Shown piece by piece: positions 1-6,219 of a stretch of 7,763 nt of DNA. Origin of the DNA: an uncultured Coprococcus sp. Lineage in GTDB: Bacteria; Bacillota; Clostridia; Lachnospirales; Lachnospiraceae. The notes under the pieces are model-generated. The model saw nothing but the letters and a program-made list of their open reading frames with translations, was not told the DNA's origin and did not search any database. How positions within the stretch are numbered: the first letter of the stretch is position 1; every line of letters starts with the position of its first letter. Position numbers and translations under genes: made by a program. Location: NCBI GenBank assembly GCA_900557435.1, contig USSH01000106.1:1-7763 (forward strand), read 5' to 3'.

Positions 1-650
1 CCCACAAGCTTATTTAGTCTGCCCGCCTTTATCAGGTTGTCCAGACTCCCCAGCGCAAACATTACCAGTGTCTCCCTCGCCGCTTTGTCAGCAACGCTTA
101 CTATTGTATCGAATGAATCCCCATCCTCAATCCCTTCGCATATTGCATGCAACAGATGTTCAGGGAATACTCCCGCACCACATGTATTTATAACCGCGAT
201 ATTCCTGTCCGGGTTCTTCTCAAGCGCCATATGCCTTGCAGCTATGGCACTGTTGTAGCTGCCGGACAGCGCAGACGACAATGTAAATGCAAGCACATTG
301 CCAGCATCCCCCCACGCCTCAAGCCACGCATGCGGCGAAGGGCAGCTCGTCCTGCCGCCTGACTGACTGTTCTCAATATGTTCGAGCATCCTCCCTATAT
401 CTATACCCGGTTCATCTATATAATCTGTGTTATCAACAGATATTGTAAACGGAACCTCAGCATAATCTATGTCTATTCCATCCAGTCCATCCGGAACAAG
501 CAGGCTGCAACCGGAATCTGAAACCAGCTTCCATCCATGATCATTTTTCCTTTGCTTCCTACCATCTTGTCCACCCACACCTTGAGACTTCGAACTAATT
601 TCCAGTTTTATATTCTGCTCTTCTTTTTGATTATGCGCGTTTCTTTTCAT
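1..650 (-). CDS. DegV-family fatty-acid-binding protein, N-terminal part (C-terminus beyond left edge)
   Basis: Manual translation from the ATG at 650 down to the left edge gives 216 uninterrupted residues. DegV (FakB-like) proteins bind a fatty acid and, in the characterised cases, present it to the kinase FakA. What is seen: an N-terminal KLVSDSGCSLL (the family's DS-x signature near residue 45), TSCPSP near residue 102 (family: TSxPs), LSSALSGSYNSA near residues 122-133 (family: SxxLSGTYxSA), and FALGSLDNLIKAGRL close to the edge (family: F.L.sLe.LkkGGR). The family's usual V-V-D-S after the SG-T-Y block reads AVINTCGAG here, so one ligand-proximal position is atypical. About 40 hydrophilic K/Q/N-rich residues precede the domain; no ATG offers a later start before the domain. 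A GGAGG at 661-665 lies 10 nt before the ATG. The remaining third of the protein is outside the window. The family call is solid; the ligand is unknown. Confidence 0.87.
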   Translation of the reverse strand, partial: MKRNAHNQKEEQNIKLEISSKSQGVGGQDGRKQRKNDHGWKLVSDSGCSLLVPDGLDGIDIDYAEVPFTISVDNTDYIDEPGIDIGRMLEHIENSQSGGRTSCPSPHAWLEAWGDAGNVLAFTLSSALSGSYNSAIAARHMALEKNPDRNIAVINTCGAGVFPEHLLHAICEGIEDGDSFDTIVSVADKAARETLVMFALGSLDNLIKAGRLNKLV

Positions 651-718
651 CTCAACAACACCTCCATACACAATATGTATCACACAGGTATTATTAGATA
701 TTTTTTCTGTATTTATAC

Positions 719-747
719 ATTTTAGACATTTTTTCTGGGAGCGTAAA
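719..747 (-). promoter_or_regulatory. Probable sigma-A promoter for the DegV gene
   Basis: On the minus strand TTTACG (742-747, 4 of 6 to TTGACA) is followed by a 17-nt spacer and TAAAAT (719-724, 5 of 6 to TATAAT). It would give a leader of about 60 nt ending at the GGAGG of the DegV gene. The match is by eye in AT-rich DNA, so moderate confidence. Confidence 0.45.
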
Positions 748-765
748 TTTTACAAAAAGTAAAAT
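747..765. repeat. Perfect 7-bp inverted repeat, operator-like
   Basis: ATTTTAC-AAAAA-GTAAAAT: two perfect 7-bp arms (747-753 and 759-765) around a 5-bp A-tract. It abuts the -35 element of the proposed DegV promoter, where a repressor or activator could bind. AT-rich composition makes chance symmetry possible. Confidence 0.4.
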
Positions 766-769
766 CCCC

Positions 770-789
770 CCCATTTTTAGCCCATTTTT
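770..789. repeat. Tandem CCCATTTTT direct repeat, 11-bp period
   Basis: CCCATTTTT occurs at 770-778 and again at 781-789, one DNA helical turn apart, just beyond the inverted repeat at 747-765 and upstream of both divergent promoters. Helically phased repeats are typical of sites for cooperating DNA-binding proteins, but no specific regulator is recognised. Confidence 0.35.
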
Positions 790-810
790 CCACTCTCAGC
801 GTCATGAATT

Positions 811-823
811 CGCTTTATAAGCG
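811..823. repeat. Small inverted repeat CGCTT-TAT-AAGCG
   Basis: A 5-bp perfect stem with a 3-bp centre lies 17 bp upstream of the -35 box of the plus-strand promoter at 840-868. It may be a regulatory site for the Rpn-like gene or mere chance. Confidence 0.25.
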
Positions 824-839
824 CATTTGCCCAAATCTA

Positions 840-868
840 TTGACATACCAATTTTAATCGCCTAAAGT
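840..868 (+). promoter_or_regulatory. Sigma-A promoter for the Rpn-like gene
   Basis: A perfect TTGACA (840-845), a 17-nt spacer and TAAAGT (863-868, 4 of 6 to TATAAT) precede the gene at 909. Transcription would begin near 875, leaving a leader of about 35 nt that contains the ribosome binding site. Confidence 0.6.
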
Positions 869-894
869 ATGCCTACCGGCCGAGAATTTTTCAT

Positions 895-901
895 AAGGAG
901 G
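895..901 (+). promoter_or_regulatory. Strong ribosome binding site that fixes a TTG start
   Basis: AAGGAGG, a near-perfect anti-Shine-Dalgarno match, sits 7 nt before the TTG at 909. The first in-frame ATG comes only 25 codons later, inside the conserved N-terminal region, so TTG is the credible start. Confidence 0.8.
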
Positions 902-908
902 ATTTTAT

Positions 909-1823
909 TTGCCAGTTACACGAAATTTATTTGACAGCACTTTTAAAAAGATACTCACGCTATCCTCAAAGGCTGTTGTAAATATGATCAACGGTCTGTT
1001 CGACATGTCGTATGATCCAGACACTGCAACAGTGTCGTATCACTGGACTGAGAGTGTCAAAGACGATGGTTCCATGAGTACAACTCTGGCCGACACCATA
1101 CTGGTGATAAACGATTCTGATGCGTACCATATCGAGGCACAGATGATAAAAGACGAAACTATCGTTTTCAGAGTATTTTCTTACGGAGCAAGTTATGCCG
1201 ACAAAACAAAAACAATAATGCATGATGAAGGTGGTCAATATCTATACAGGGTGCGATTCCCTGAGCCTTGCGTTATATACCTGAGCAACGTCTCCAGATC
1301 CGTTCCCGATACATATTCTCTGCTGATAGATTTCGGACACAACAGGGAAACAAACTATGAGGTCCCGGTCGTAAAACTTGCCAACTGTTCTTCTGAAGAC
1401 ATTAATAATAGAAAAATGGTGATCCTCATCCCATTCTTTCTTTTAAAACTTCGAGAAATGCTCAAGAATCAAAAATCTCGCACTCCGGAGAACATCGAAA
1501 TATTGAAAAGCCTTATCAAAACCGATATAATGGGAAATATAGATAAGAACGTTGAACTCGGGAATATAACACCTGAAGATGGAGCGCAATTATACAGACT
1601 CACCCAGGTATTATATACCAGACTGTATTCCGCGTACGAGGAAACGGAGGAGGTTACAGATATGGTAGAACAATCGATCATTACTTTTGTGGATGTTTTT
1701 CAGGAAGAAAAGGCCAAGATGGAAAAGCAGATGGCGGAAATGAATAAAAAGATTGCAGAGAAGGATTCAGAGATTGCTAAGTTAAAAGCCGAGCTTTCAG
1801 CTCTGAAATCAGGAGATAACTAA
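909..1823 (+). CDS. Rpn-like PD-(D/E)XK nuclease-family (transposase-related) protein with C-terminal coiled coil
   Basis: The protein has 304 residues and starts at TTG. Members of the Rpn/PDDEXK transposase-like superfamily are DNA endonucleases tied to recombination, and many Firmicutes carry lineage-specific copies of unknown role. Seen here: an N-terminal TRNLFDSTFKKIL segment that resembles the start of these domains; LADTILVIN (Asp62) followed by YHIEAQ (Glu76, Gln78), matching the D...ExQ form of the PD-(D/E)XK core; a following FRVFSYGASYA helix; and a beta-rich stretch to about residue 160. Residues 265-300 are an E/K/A-rich heptad region predicted to be a coiled coil, probably for oligomerisation. 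No signal peptide or clear membrane segment is visible. It is monocistronic, with its own promoter and a terminator. The fold assignment comes from motif recognition and nuclease activity is not shown. It could instead be a degenerate or regulatory member of the family. Confidence 0.65.
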   Translation: MPVTRNLFDSTFKKILTLSSKAVVNMINGLFDMSYDPDTATVSYHWTESVKDDGSMSTTLADTILVINDSDAYHIEAQMIKDETIVFRVFSYGASYADKTKTIMHDEGGQYLYRVRFPEPCVIYLSNVSRSVPDTYSLLIDFGHNRETNYEVPVVKLANCSSEDINNRKMVILIPFFLLKLREMLKNQKSRTPENIEILKSLIKTDIMGNIDKNVELGNITPEDGAQLYRLTQVLYTRLYSAYEETEEVTDMVEQSIITFVDVFQEEKAKMEKQMAEMNKKIAEKDSEIAKLKAELSALKSGDN

Positions 1824-1878
1824 TTATACTGTCTTTATTCAGAATAAAACAATGACAACACGCAATCCTCAAATGTCA

Positions 1879-1925
1879 AAAAGGTATGACCGAGCTGCAC
1901 TCAACGCAACCTGATCATACCTTTT
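1879..1925. terminator. Bidirectional intrinsic terminator between convergent genes
   Basis: AAAAGGTATGA (1879-1889) is perfectly complementary to TCATACCTTTT (1915-1925), an 11-bp stem with a 25-nt loop. T-rich runs follow on both strands (TTTTATTTATT on plus, TTTTTGACATTT on minus). It lies between the stop of the Rpn-like gene (1823) and the stop of the GGDEF gene (1943), so it can end both transcripts. The large loop is somewhat unusual. Confidence 0.75.
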
Positions 1926-1942
1926 ATTTATTATATAAATTA

Positions 1943-3916
1943 TCAATTCTTAACCTTAACAACGTCCTTCTTCCTGTACTTCTTCACCTCATACAGTTTC
2001 TCATCTGCCATAGTCATGGCATTCTGAAGACCTTTCTTGTTATATTCAACGATCTGGCAGTTTCCAAGAGATACACTGACCTTGTAGGGCTTGTCACAGT
2101 GTTCATTGAACTTCTCAAATGAACTGTATACTTCCTCAGCGAATGCATCTGCAGCGTCAGAGTCCTTAAGGTCAAGTACAAGACAGCAATACTCGTCTCC
2201 ACCTATTCTGCCTACGATCCCATTATCGCCTACAGATTCGATCAGAATATCTCCTATGGTCTTGAGAGAGAAATCGCCCTCGTCATGGCCATATCTGTCA
2301 TTGATGATCTTGAGACTGTTCATATCTGCGTAGAATACCGTAGCCGTCCTTTTCTGCTCCTCACATTCCTTGAGCAGCTGTAATGATCTGTCAAAGAAAC
2401 CTCGTCTGTTCATGATTCCTGTGAGGGGATCCTGTTTTGACAGATTGTCAAGCATAATGTTGTTCTTCTGCAGAATCGCCATACTCTCCTCAAGGCGCTT
2501 CATGATCTCCTCGTTCGTCTTGAGCAGATTGATCATCTTGACAGCGGCTGAGACCTGGTTTCCAAGGAACTCCCCATTCACCAGAACTCCTTCCGTGAGA
2601 TCACACAGAAGAACTCCATAGAGTATTTCGTTGGAATACAGCGGCAAGAGTACATATATTCCAGCACCTTCCACACCGAGGCTCTCAAAATCATAGAGAT
2701 TTGATGATGACACCTTCTGGTTCACAGTGATCACACTGCTGACCTTCTCTTTAAGATCCTTAGTCTTGAGATATAACTGGTCAGGCAGTTCAAATGGCTC
2801 ACCGATCAGATGTATTATTGGCTCTTTATATAAGAATATAAATGCATTCTCTATGTCCAGCCAGTCCATAGTGCCAAGAATCTCTCCATAGCTTCTGTCG
2901 TTGCCTCTGTCAAAACTCAGAACCTTCTGGATAAATGTCTTCATCTTGAACTGCGTCTTATTCCGCTCTTCCCACTGCTCTGAGAGCATATGGTTCATTG
3001 AGAGATATCCCTCAATAACATTCTTACTACGTTTTCTTGATCCGCCTTTTTTACAGAATGAATCTCTTCTGATAAACTCAGTCGGAAGTATCTTACTCTC
3101 AACCTGCTTGCCATCAATGAGCCTGACCATAAGATTTACAGCTTCTGAGCCAAGTTTTCCCGCGTCTGCGCGCACAGTCGAGAGCGTCGGATATATCTGT
3201 GTAGCCCACTCAATATCATCGTAACCCATGACTGATATATCTCTTCCCGGCAGAATATCCCTCGCCTTAAGTTCTTCATAAAAACCAGATGCACAGGAAT
3301 CATTCACGCAGAACACTCCCTGCATGTCCGGATTCCTGTCCAGAATATCTCTGAAAGCTTCTTTTGATTCCGATGTAAGATTGCCCTCCACATAAAGCCC
3401 CGGATCAAACTCTATTCCATGAGCCTCAAGCACCTCAATATAGGTTCTCCTTCTCTCCTTTGCATCATAATTGGAGTCCGGACCGCCTATCATACCTATT
3501 CTTGTATAACCAAGTTCCTCGATCATGTAATTGAGTCCTTCTCTTATGCCTGCTCCATTGTCATATCTGACACAAATCTGATCCGGCTCATCTGCAGCCA
3601 CTATCACGCACGGCATCTGCAGATATCTTTTCATAAATTCTCTGATACGCTCCTTGGTTGCAAAGCAGCCAATACAACTCGATGCAACAATAACGCCGTC
3701 CAGATTCTCCTTTGTAGCATAGGGAAACAGTGTCTGGTACTGATATTCATAATATATATCTGACGTTTCTGAGTATTCCCGGTCAAGGAACTTACCCGGA
3801 ATAACAACTATATTGACATCAAGTGTCTCTGCTCTCTCTATAACCCCATGACAGAGCAGCCTCGTAAAATCATCCGTGATTCCGCCTACCAGAACACCTA
3901 TCGTCTTTCTCTTCAT
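1943..3916 (-). CDS. Cytoplasmic LacI-type sugar-sensor / GAF-like / GGDEF diguanylate cyclase
   Basis: Start chosen at the ATG at 3916 (MKRKTIGVLVGG), because AAGGGGG lies 6 nt upstream; an ATG at 3934 has a poorer site. The protein has 657 residues. Numbering from the 3934 ATG: residues 10-295 form a periplasmic-binding-protein-like domain of the LacI/GalR regulator type (RIGMIGGP, GVFCVNDSCA, ISVMGYDD, PTLSTVRAD), without the usual N-terminal helix-turn-helix. Residues 335-470 look like a GAF-type sensor; 470-500 a coiled-coil linker; 501-655 a GGDEF domain with DPLTGIMNRR, ADMNSLKIINDRYGHDEGD and RIGGDEY (578-582). Tyr for Phe in the signature is common in active enzymes. The RxxD inhibitory site is absent (GDNG in its place). 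No signal peptide or membrane segment is seen, so it should act in the cytoplasm, making cyclic-di-GMP from 2 GTP. It starts 38 bp after the manA stop without a visible terminator between them, so the pair is probably cotranscribed; the ligand is unknown but may be a sugar of this pathway. Confidence 0.88.
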   Translation of the reverse strand: MKRKTIGVLVGGITDDFTRLLCHGVIERAETLDVNIVVIPGKFLDREYSETSDIYYEYQYQTLFPYATKENLDGVIVASSCIGCFATKERIREFMKRYLQMPCVIVAADEPDQICVRYDNGAGIREGLNYMIEELGYTRIGMIGGPDSNYDAKERRRTYIEVLEAHGIEFDPGLYVEGNLTSESKEAFRDILDRNPDMQGVFCVNDSCASGFYEELKARDILPGRDISVMGYDDIEWATQIYPTLSTVRADAGKLGSEAVNLMVRLIDGKQVESKILPTEFIRRDSFCKKGGSRKRSKNVIEGYLSMNHMLSEQWEERNKTQFKMKTFIQKVLSFDRGNDRSYGEILGTMDWLDIENAFIFLYKEPIIHLIGEPFELPDQLYLKTKDLKEKVSSVITVNQKVSSSNLYDFESLGVEGAGIYVLLPLYSNEILYGVLLCDLTEGVLVNGEFLGNQVSAAVKMINLLKTNEEIMKRLEESMAILQKNNIMLDNLSKQDPLTGIMNRRGFFDRSLQLLKECEEQKRTATVFYADMNSLKIINDRYGHDEGDFSLKTIGDILIESVGDNGIVGRIGGDEYCCLVLDLKDSDAADAFAEEVYSSFEKFNEHCDKPYKVSVSLGNCQIVEYNKKGLQNAMTMADEKLYEVKKYRKKDVVKVKN

Positions 3917-3954
3917 AACTATCCCCCTTGACATTCTCTTCCAAAGGCAGGATC

Positions 3955-4902
3955 TTACTTGCTGACTGTGGATGCTACGATCTCCATATCGCCCTCAAAC
4001 ACTGGGTTGCTGTATCCGTTTGGCAGGATAAAGTGATCACCCTTCTTTATAGCGTTTCCATCCACTGTTCCACTTCCAGAGGTTACAGACATGATAAGGA
4101 ATGGCTTGTCGCCCACATTCAGCTCTGCCTTTCCCTCAACATCCAGCTTGTATACTGTATAATACTTACAGCTTATAAGCTCACAGAGTTCATTTACCTT
4201 GTCTGCCTTGACACTTATAACGCTGTCCTCAACCGGCTTTGCAGGAACTGTTATAACATCTATGCTCTGCTTTACGTGCAAATCTCTGGGCTTTCCATTG
4301 CTCAGTCTGTCATAATCATAAACTCTGTATGTGATGTCACTGTTCTGCTGTGTCTCAAGAAGTGTGATTCCTCCTTTGATCGCGTGTACTGTACCGGGAT
4401 CTATCTGAATGAAATCCCCCTTCTTAACAGGGATCTCTCTGATAAATTCCTTCCATTTCTTACCTTCAATCATATCACATAATTCTTCCTTTGTCCTTGC
4501 ATTATGACCGATTACAAGTGTTGAATCTTCCTTGCAGTCAAGAATATACCAGCACTCCATCTTGCCAAACGAACCATTCTCATGTTCTGCTGCGTATGCA
4601 TCGTCCGGATGCACCTGAATACTCAGATCATCTTTCGCATCGATTATCTTGATAAGCAGCGGGAATCTGACACCGTCTATACCGCCAAACAACTCTCTGT
4701 GGCTGTCCCATAAGTCGGCAAGCGTCTGCCCCGCAAACTCGCCATTTTTCACTGTACAATTGCCATTCTCATGTGCCGCAACTCCCCAGCACTCGCCTAT
4801 ATCATCGCCCTCAACATCATATCCGTATTCTTCTCTGAGCTTTGTGCCGCCCCAGATATTGTGCGTAAACACGGGATTTAAAAAAAGTATTTCCTTGTTC
4901 AT
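3955..4902 (-). CDS. manA: Mannose-6-phosphate isomerase, type I (zinc-dependent)
   Basis: Interconverts mannose 6-phosphate and fructose 6-phosphate, feeding mannose carbon into glycolysis. The short type I form (315 residues) is typical of Firmicutes. Numbering from an upstream ATG at 4908: the N-terminal FLNPVFTHNIWGGTKL is the family hallmark; zinc ligands are visible as Gln98 and His100 in IQVHPDD, Glu118 in KMECWYIL and His175 in DPGTVHAIKGG; Arg195 in TYRVYDYDR is the conserved active-site arginine. The C-terminal cupin half (about 255-317) ends VASTVSK. The ATG at 4902 is preferred because AGGAGG (4912-4917) is 9 nt away, against 3 nt for the ATG at 4908. It lies downstream of the two GH130 genes, whose product mannose 1-phosphate needs a mutase before ManA can act. 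The mutase is not in the window. Confidence 0.95.
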   Translation of the reverse strand: MNKEILFLNPVFTHNIWGGTKLREEYGYDVEGDDIGECWGVAAHENGNCTVKNGEFAGQTLADLWDSHRELFGGIDGVRFPLLIKIIDAKDDLSIQVHPDDAYAAEHENGSFGKMECWYILDCKEDSTLVIGHNARTKEELCDMIEGKKWKEFIREIPVKKGDFIQIDPGTVHAIKGGITLLETQQNSDITYRVYDYDRLSNGKPRDLHVKQSIDVITVPAKPVEDSVISVKADKVNELCELISCKYYTVYKLDVEGKAELNVGDKPFLIMSVTSGSGTVDGNAIKKGDHFILPNGYSNPVFEGDMEIVASTVSK

Positions 4903-4911
4903 TGTCATTTT

Positions 4912-4917
4912 CCTCCT
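4912..4917 (-). promoter_or_regulatory. AGGAGG ribosome binding site of manA
   Basis: A perfect AGGAGG on the minus strand. Two ATGs follow at 3 nt (4908) and 9 nt (4902); the second has the normal spacing and decides the start, removing two residues. Confidence 0.75.
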
Positions 4918-4923
4918 TTTCCA

Positions 4924-4953
4924 ATCATATAACCTGTTTTATATCAATTTCAA
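4924..4953 (-). promoter_or_regulatory. Possible internal promoter before manA
   Basis: On the minus strand TTGAAA (4948-4953, 5 of 6) is followed after 18 nt by TATGAT (4924-4929, 5 of 6). Initiation would fall only a few bases before AGGAGG, giving an almost leaderless message. This closeness lowers confidence, although the hexamers are good. It would let manA and the sensor gene be expressed separately from the GH130 genes. Confidence 0.35.
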
Positions 4954-4992
4954 CCCCTGCCATATGATTTCCAAAGCTCTCAGAACCAAATT

Positions 4993-5015
4993 CAGCCCGG
5001 CTTACTGCCAGGCTG
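4993..5015 (-). ncRNA. Stem-loop in the manA leader, strand-biased to the minus transcript
   Basis: CAGCCTGGC / GCCGGGCTG form a 9-bp stem with loop AGTAA when read on the minus strand. One position is a G-U pair in that RNA but a C-A mismatch on the opposite strand, so the fold favours the manA-direction transcript. No U-run follows, so it is not a terminator. It lies about 90 nt before manA. Confidence 0.4.
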
Positions 5016-5032
5016 TCATAGTCTAAAAGTTT

Positions 5033-5048
5033 TGGCAATCACCTGCCA
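5033..5048. repeat. Short inverted repeat TGGCA-6-TGCCA
   Basis: A 5-bp perfect stem with a 6-nt loop lies between the two larger hairpins upstream of manA. Alone it is weak, but it adds to the folded character of this 5' region. Confidence 0.25.
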
Positions 5049-5071
5049 TTACATTTATTTTTAAGAGGGGC

Positions 5072-5100
5072 CCCCGAAGGCGGCGGGCACCGCCTTGGGG
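5072..5100. other. Very GC-rich hairpin downstream of the GH130_2 gene
   Basis: CCCC (5072-5075) pairs with GGGG (5097-5100) and AAGGCGG (5077-5083) with CCGCCTT (5090-5096): 11 bp, one bulged G and a 6-nt loop. It starts 61 bp after the GH130_2 stop, in DNA that is otherwise AT-rich. On the minus strand it is followed by GCCCCTCTTAAAAATAAATG, not a clear U-run. It could be a weak terminator, an mRNA 3'-end stabiliser or a processing site. Confidence 0.5.
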
Positions 5101-5161
5101 AATGAGAAAAATTAATACAATTGCCGCGTATGAGTAGGGGCTCATAGCGATCTATAACTAA

Positions 5162-6187
5162 CTATCTTCTACCGATCTCGGTATCAGAAGTTGTTACCAC
5201 ACTGTGTGACTTGATGTAATCTACGATCTCATCAAGCTTTGTAAATGCAAGACCAACATAGCTGTCAGCTGCACCGTAGTAAATTGCGATCTTTCCAGAC
5301 TCGCTGTCGTGAATAGTAGCACATGGGAAACATACATTAGGAACAAATCCACGCTCCTCGTACCACTCTTCTGGTGTGAGAAGGAAGTTCTCACAACGAT
5401 ACTTAACGATTGATGGGTTGTCTATATCAAGGATTGCTCCACCGATTGAGTATACATAACCGTTACATGTTCCTGATACTCCGTGGTAGAATAACAACCA
5501 TCCTTCAGAAGTCTCGATAGGGGCTGCACCGCCGCCAATCTTGAGTGACTCCCACCACTCACTGCTCTTGCCCATGACATGTCTGTGCTTACCCCAGTAA
5601 ACCATATCTGGGCTCTCACTTACGAATATATCACCAAATGGTGTATGTCCACTGTCACTTGGACGTGACAGCATTACAAAATTGCCGTTGATCTTTCTTG
5701 GGAAGAGAACTGCATTTCTGTTAAATGGAAGGAATGGGTTCTCGATTCTCACAAATGTCTTGAGATCCTTTGACTTTGCTATACCTATCGCTGCGCCGTA
5801 GAAATCCTGGCACCAGATCGCATAGTATGTATCCTCTACCTTTACAAGTCTTGGATCATATGCGTATACAGGCATGAACTCTTCACCGTTCTCGTCAACG
5901 AACTTGATCTTCTCCTCACTGATATTCCAGTGGATAGCATCCTCGCTCTCTCCGAGGTAGATGTAAGGTATTCCATTTACCTGCTCGCCTCTGAATACTC
6001 CAACAAACTTTCCTTCAAATGGAACTACTGCGCTGTTGAATATTCTTGCAACACCCTTTACAGGGTTCCTTCCTATTATAGGATTCTCTGTATATCTCCA
6101 AATTGGAGCGTCATGATTGTCATTTGCCGGTCTGTCCTGCCATGGCACGTTTGGCACTGGTTCGCTGAACATTTTTACTTCTGACAT
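5162..6187 (-). CDS. GH130_2-type beta-1,4-mannooligosaccharide phosphorylase
   Basis: The protein has 341 residues, the usual length for GH130 subfamily 2. The family uses inorganic phosphate to remove the non-reducing-end mannose from beta-1,4-mannooligosaccharides as alpha-mannose 1-phosphate. Seen: AYDPRL with Asp111 at the position of the GH130 proton-donor aspartate; FNRNAVLFPRKINGNF and LSRPSDSG (about 156-180), the conserved blocks near the phosphate site; GGGAAPIETSEGWLLFYHGV (218-237); and IAIYYGAADSYVGLA near the C-terminus, the last blade of the five-bladed propeller. No signal peptide is present, so it is cytoplasmic. A GAGG lies 5 nt before the ATG. It lies downstream of the GH130_1 gene and epimerase, an arrangement known from mannan-utilisation loci of Ruminococcus and Roseburia. 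Subfamily 2 is inferred from length and the start of the protein (VPWQDRP); chain-length preference cannot be read from sequence. Confidence 0.88.
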   Translation of the reverse strand: MSEVKMFSEPVPNVPWQDRPANDNHDAPIWRYTENPIIGRNPVKGVARIFNSAVVPFEGKFVGVFRGEQVNGIPYIYLGESEDAIHWNISEEKIKFVDENGEEFMPVYAYDPRLVKVEDTYYAIWCQDFYGAAIGIAKSKDLKTFVRIENPFLPFNRNAVLFPRKINGNFVMLSRPSDSGHTPFGDIFVSESPDMVYWGKHRHVMGKSSEWWESLKIGGGAAPIETSEGWLLFYHGVSGTCNGYVYSIGGAILDIDNPSIVKYRCENFLLTPEEWYEERGFVPNVCFPCATIHDSESGKIAIYYGAADSYVGLAFTKLDEIVDYIKSHSVVTTSDTEIGRR

Positions 6188-6201
6188 AAGTACCTCTTTC
6201 T

Positions 6202-6219
6202 TCCGGCATTTTAGCCGGA
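6202..6219 (-). repeat. Intercistronic hairpin just before the GH130_2 ribosome binding site
   Basis: TCCGGC-ATTTTA-GCCGGA is a perfect 6-bp stem with a 6-nt loop, about 8 nt upstream of the GAGG motif. No U-run follows on the minus strand (AGAAAGAGG instead), so it is not a terminator. It may affect mRNA stability or translation of the second GH130 gene. The rest of the 129-bp gap (6188-6316) shows no gene or convincing promoter. Confidence 0.4.

Noticed and set aside
537..725. 62-codon plus-strand open frame near the DegV start
   Set aside because: It overlaps the DegV N-terminus and promoter on the opposite strand, is low-complexity, and has no Shine-Dalgarno.
805..818. Possible catabolite-responsive (cre) site, TGAATTCGCTTTAT
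   Set aside because: The CGNT core is present but the conserved CA end and the fifth-position A are missing, and the sequence is better explained by the small inverted repeat at 811-823.
909..1823. Insertion sequence around the Rpn-like gene
   Set aside because: No terminal inverted repeats or target-site duplications are visible near 840-905 or 1824-1942; a promoter and a shared terminator bound it instead.
3917..3954. A helix-turn-helix encoded upstream of the LacI-like domain, which would make the protein a true repressor
   Set aside because: Only 38 bp separate it from manA and the longest in-frame extension adds six residues; no DNA-binding domain can fit.
3928..4482. 184-codon plus-strand open frame opposite manA
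   Set aside because: It lies antisense to a clearly recognised ManA with conserved zinc ligands, lacks a ribosome binding site, and its Cys/Tyr-rich product resembles no family.
5072..5100. GC-rich hairpin as a canonical Rho-independent terminator
   Set aside because: The stem is strong, but neither strand has a U-run directly after it (CTCTTAAAAAT on minus, AATGAGAAAAATT on plus); recorded as a hairpin of uncertain role.
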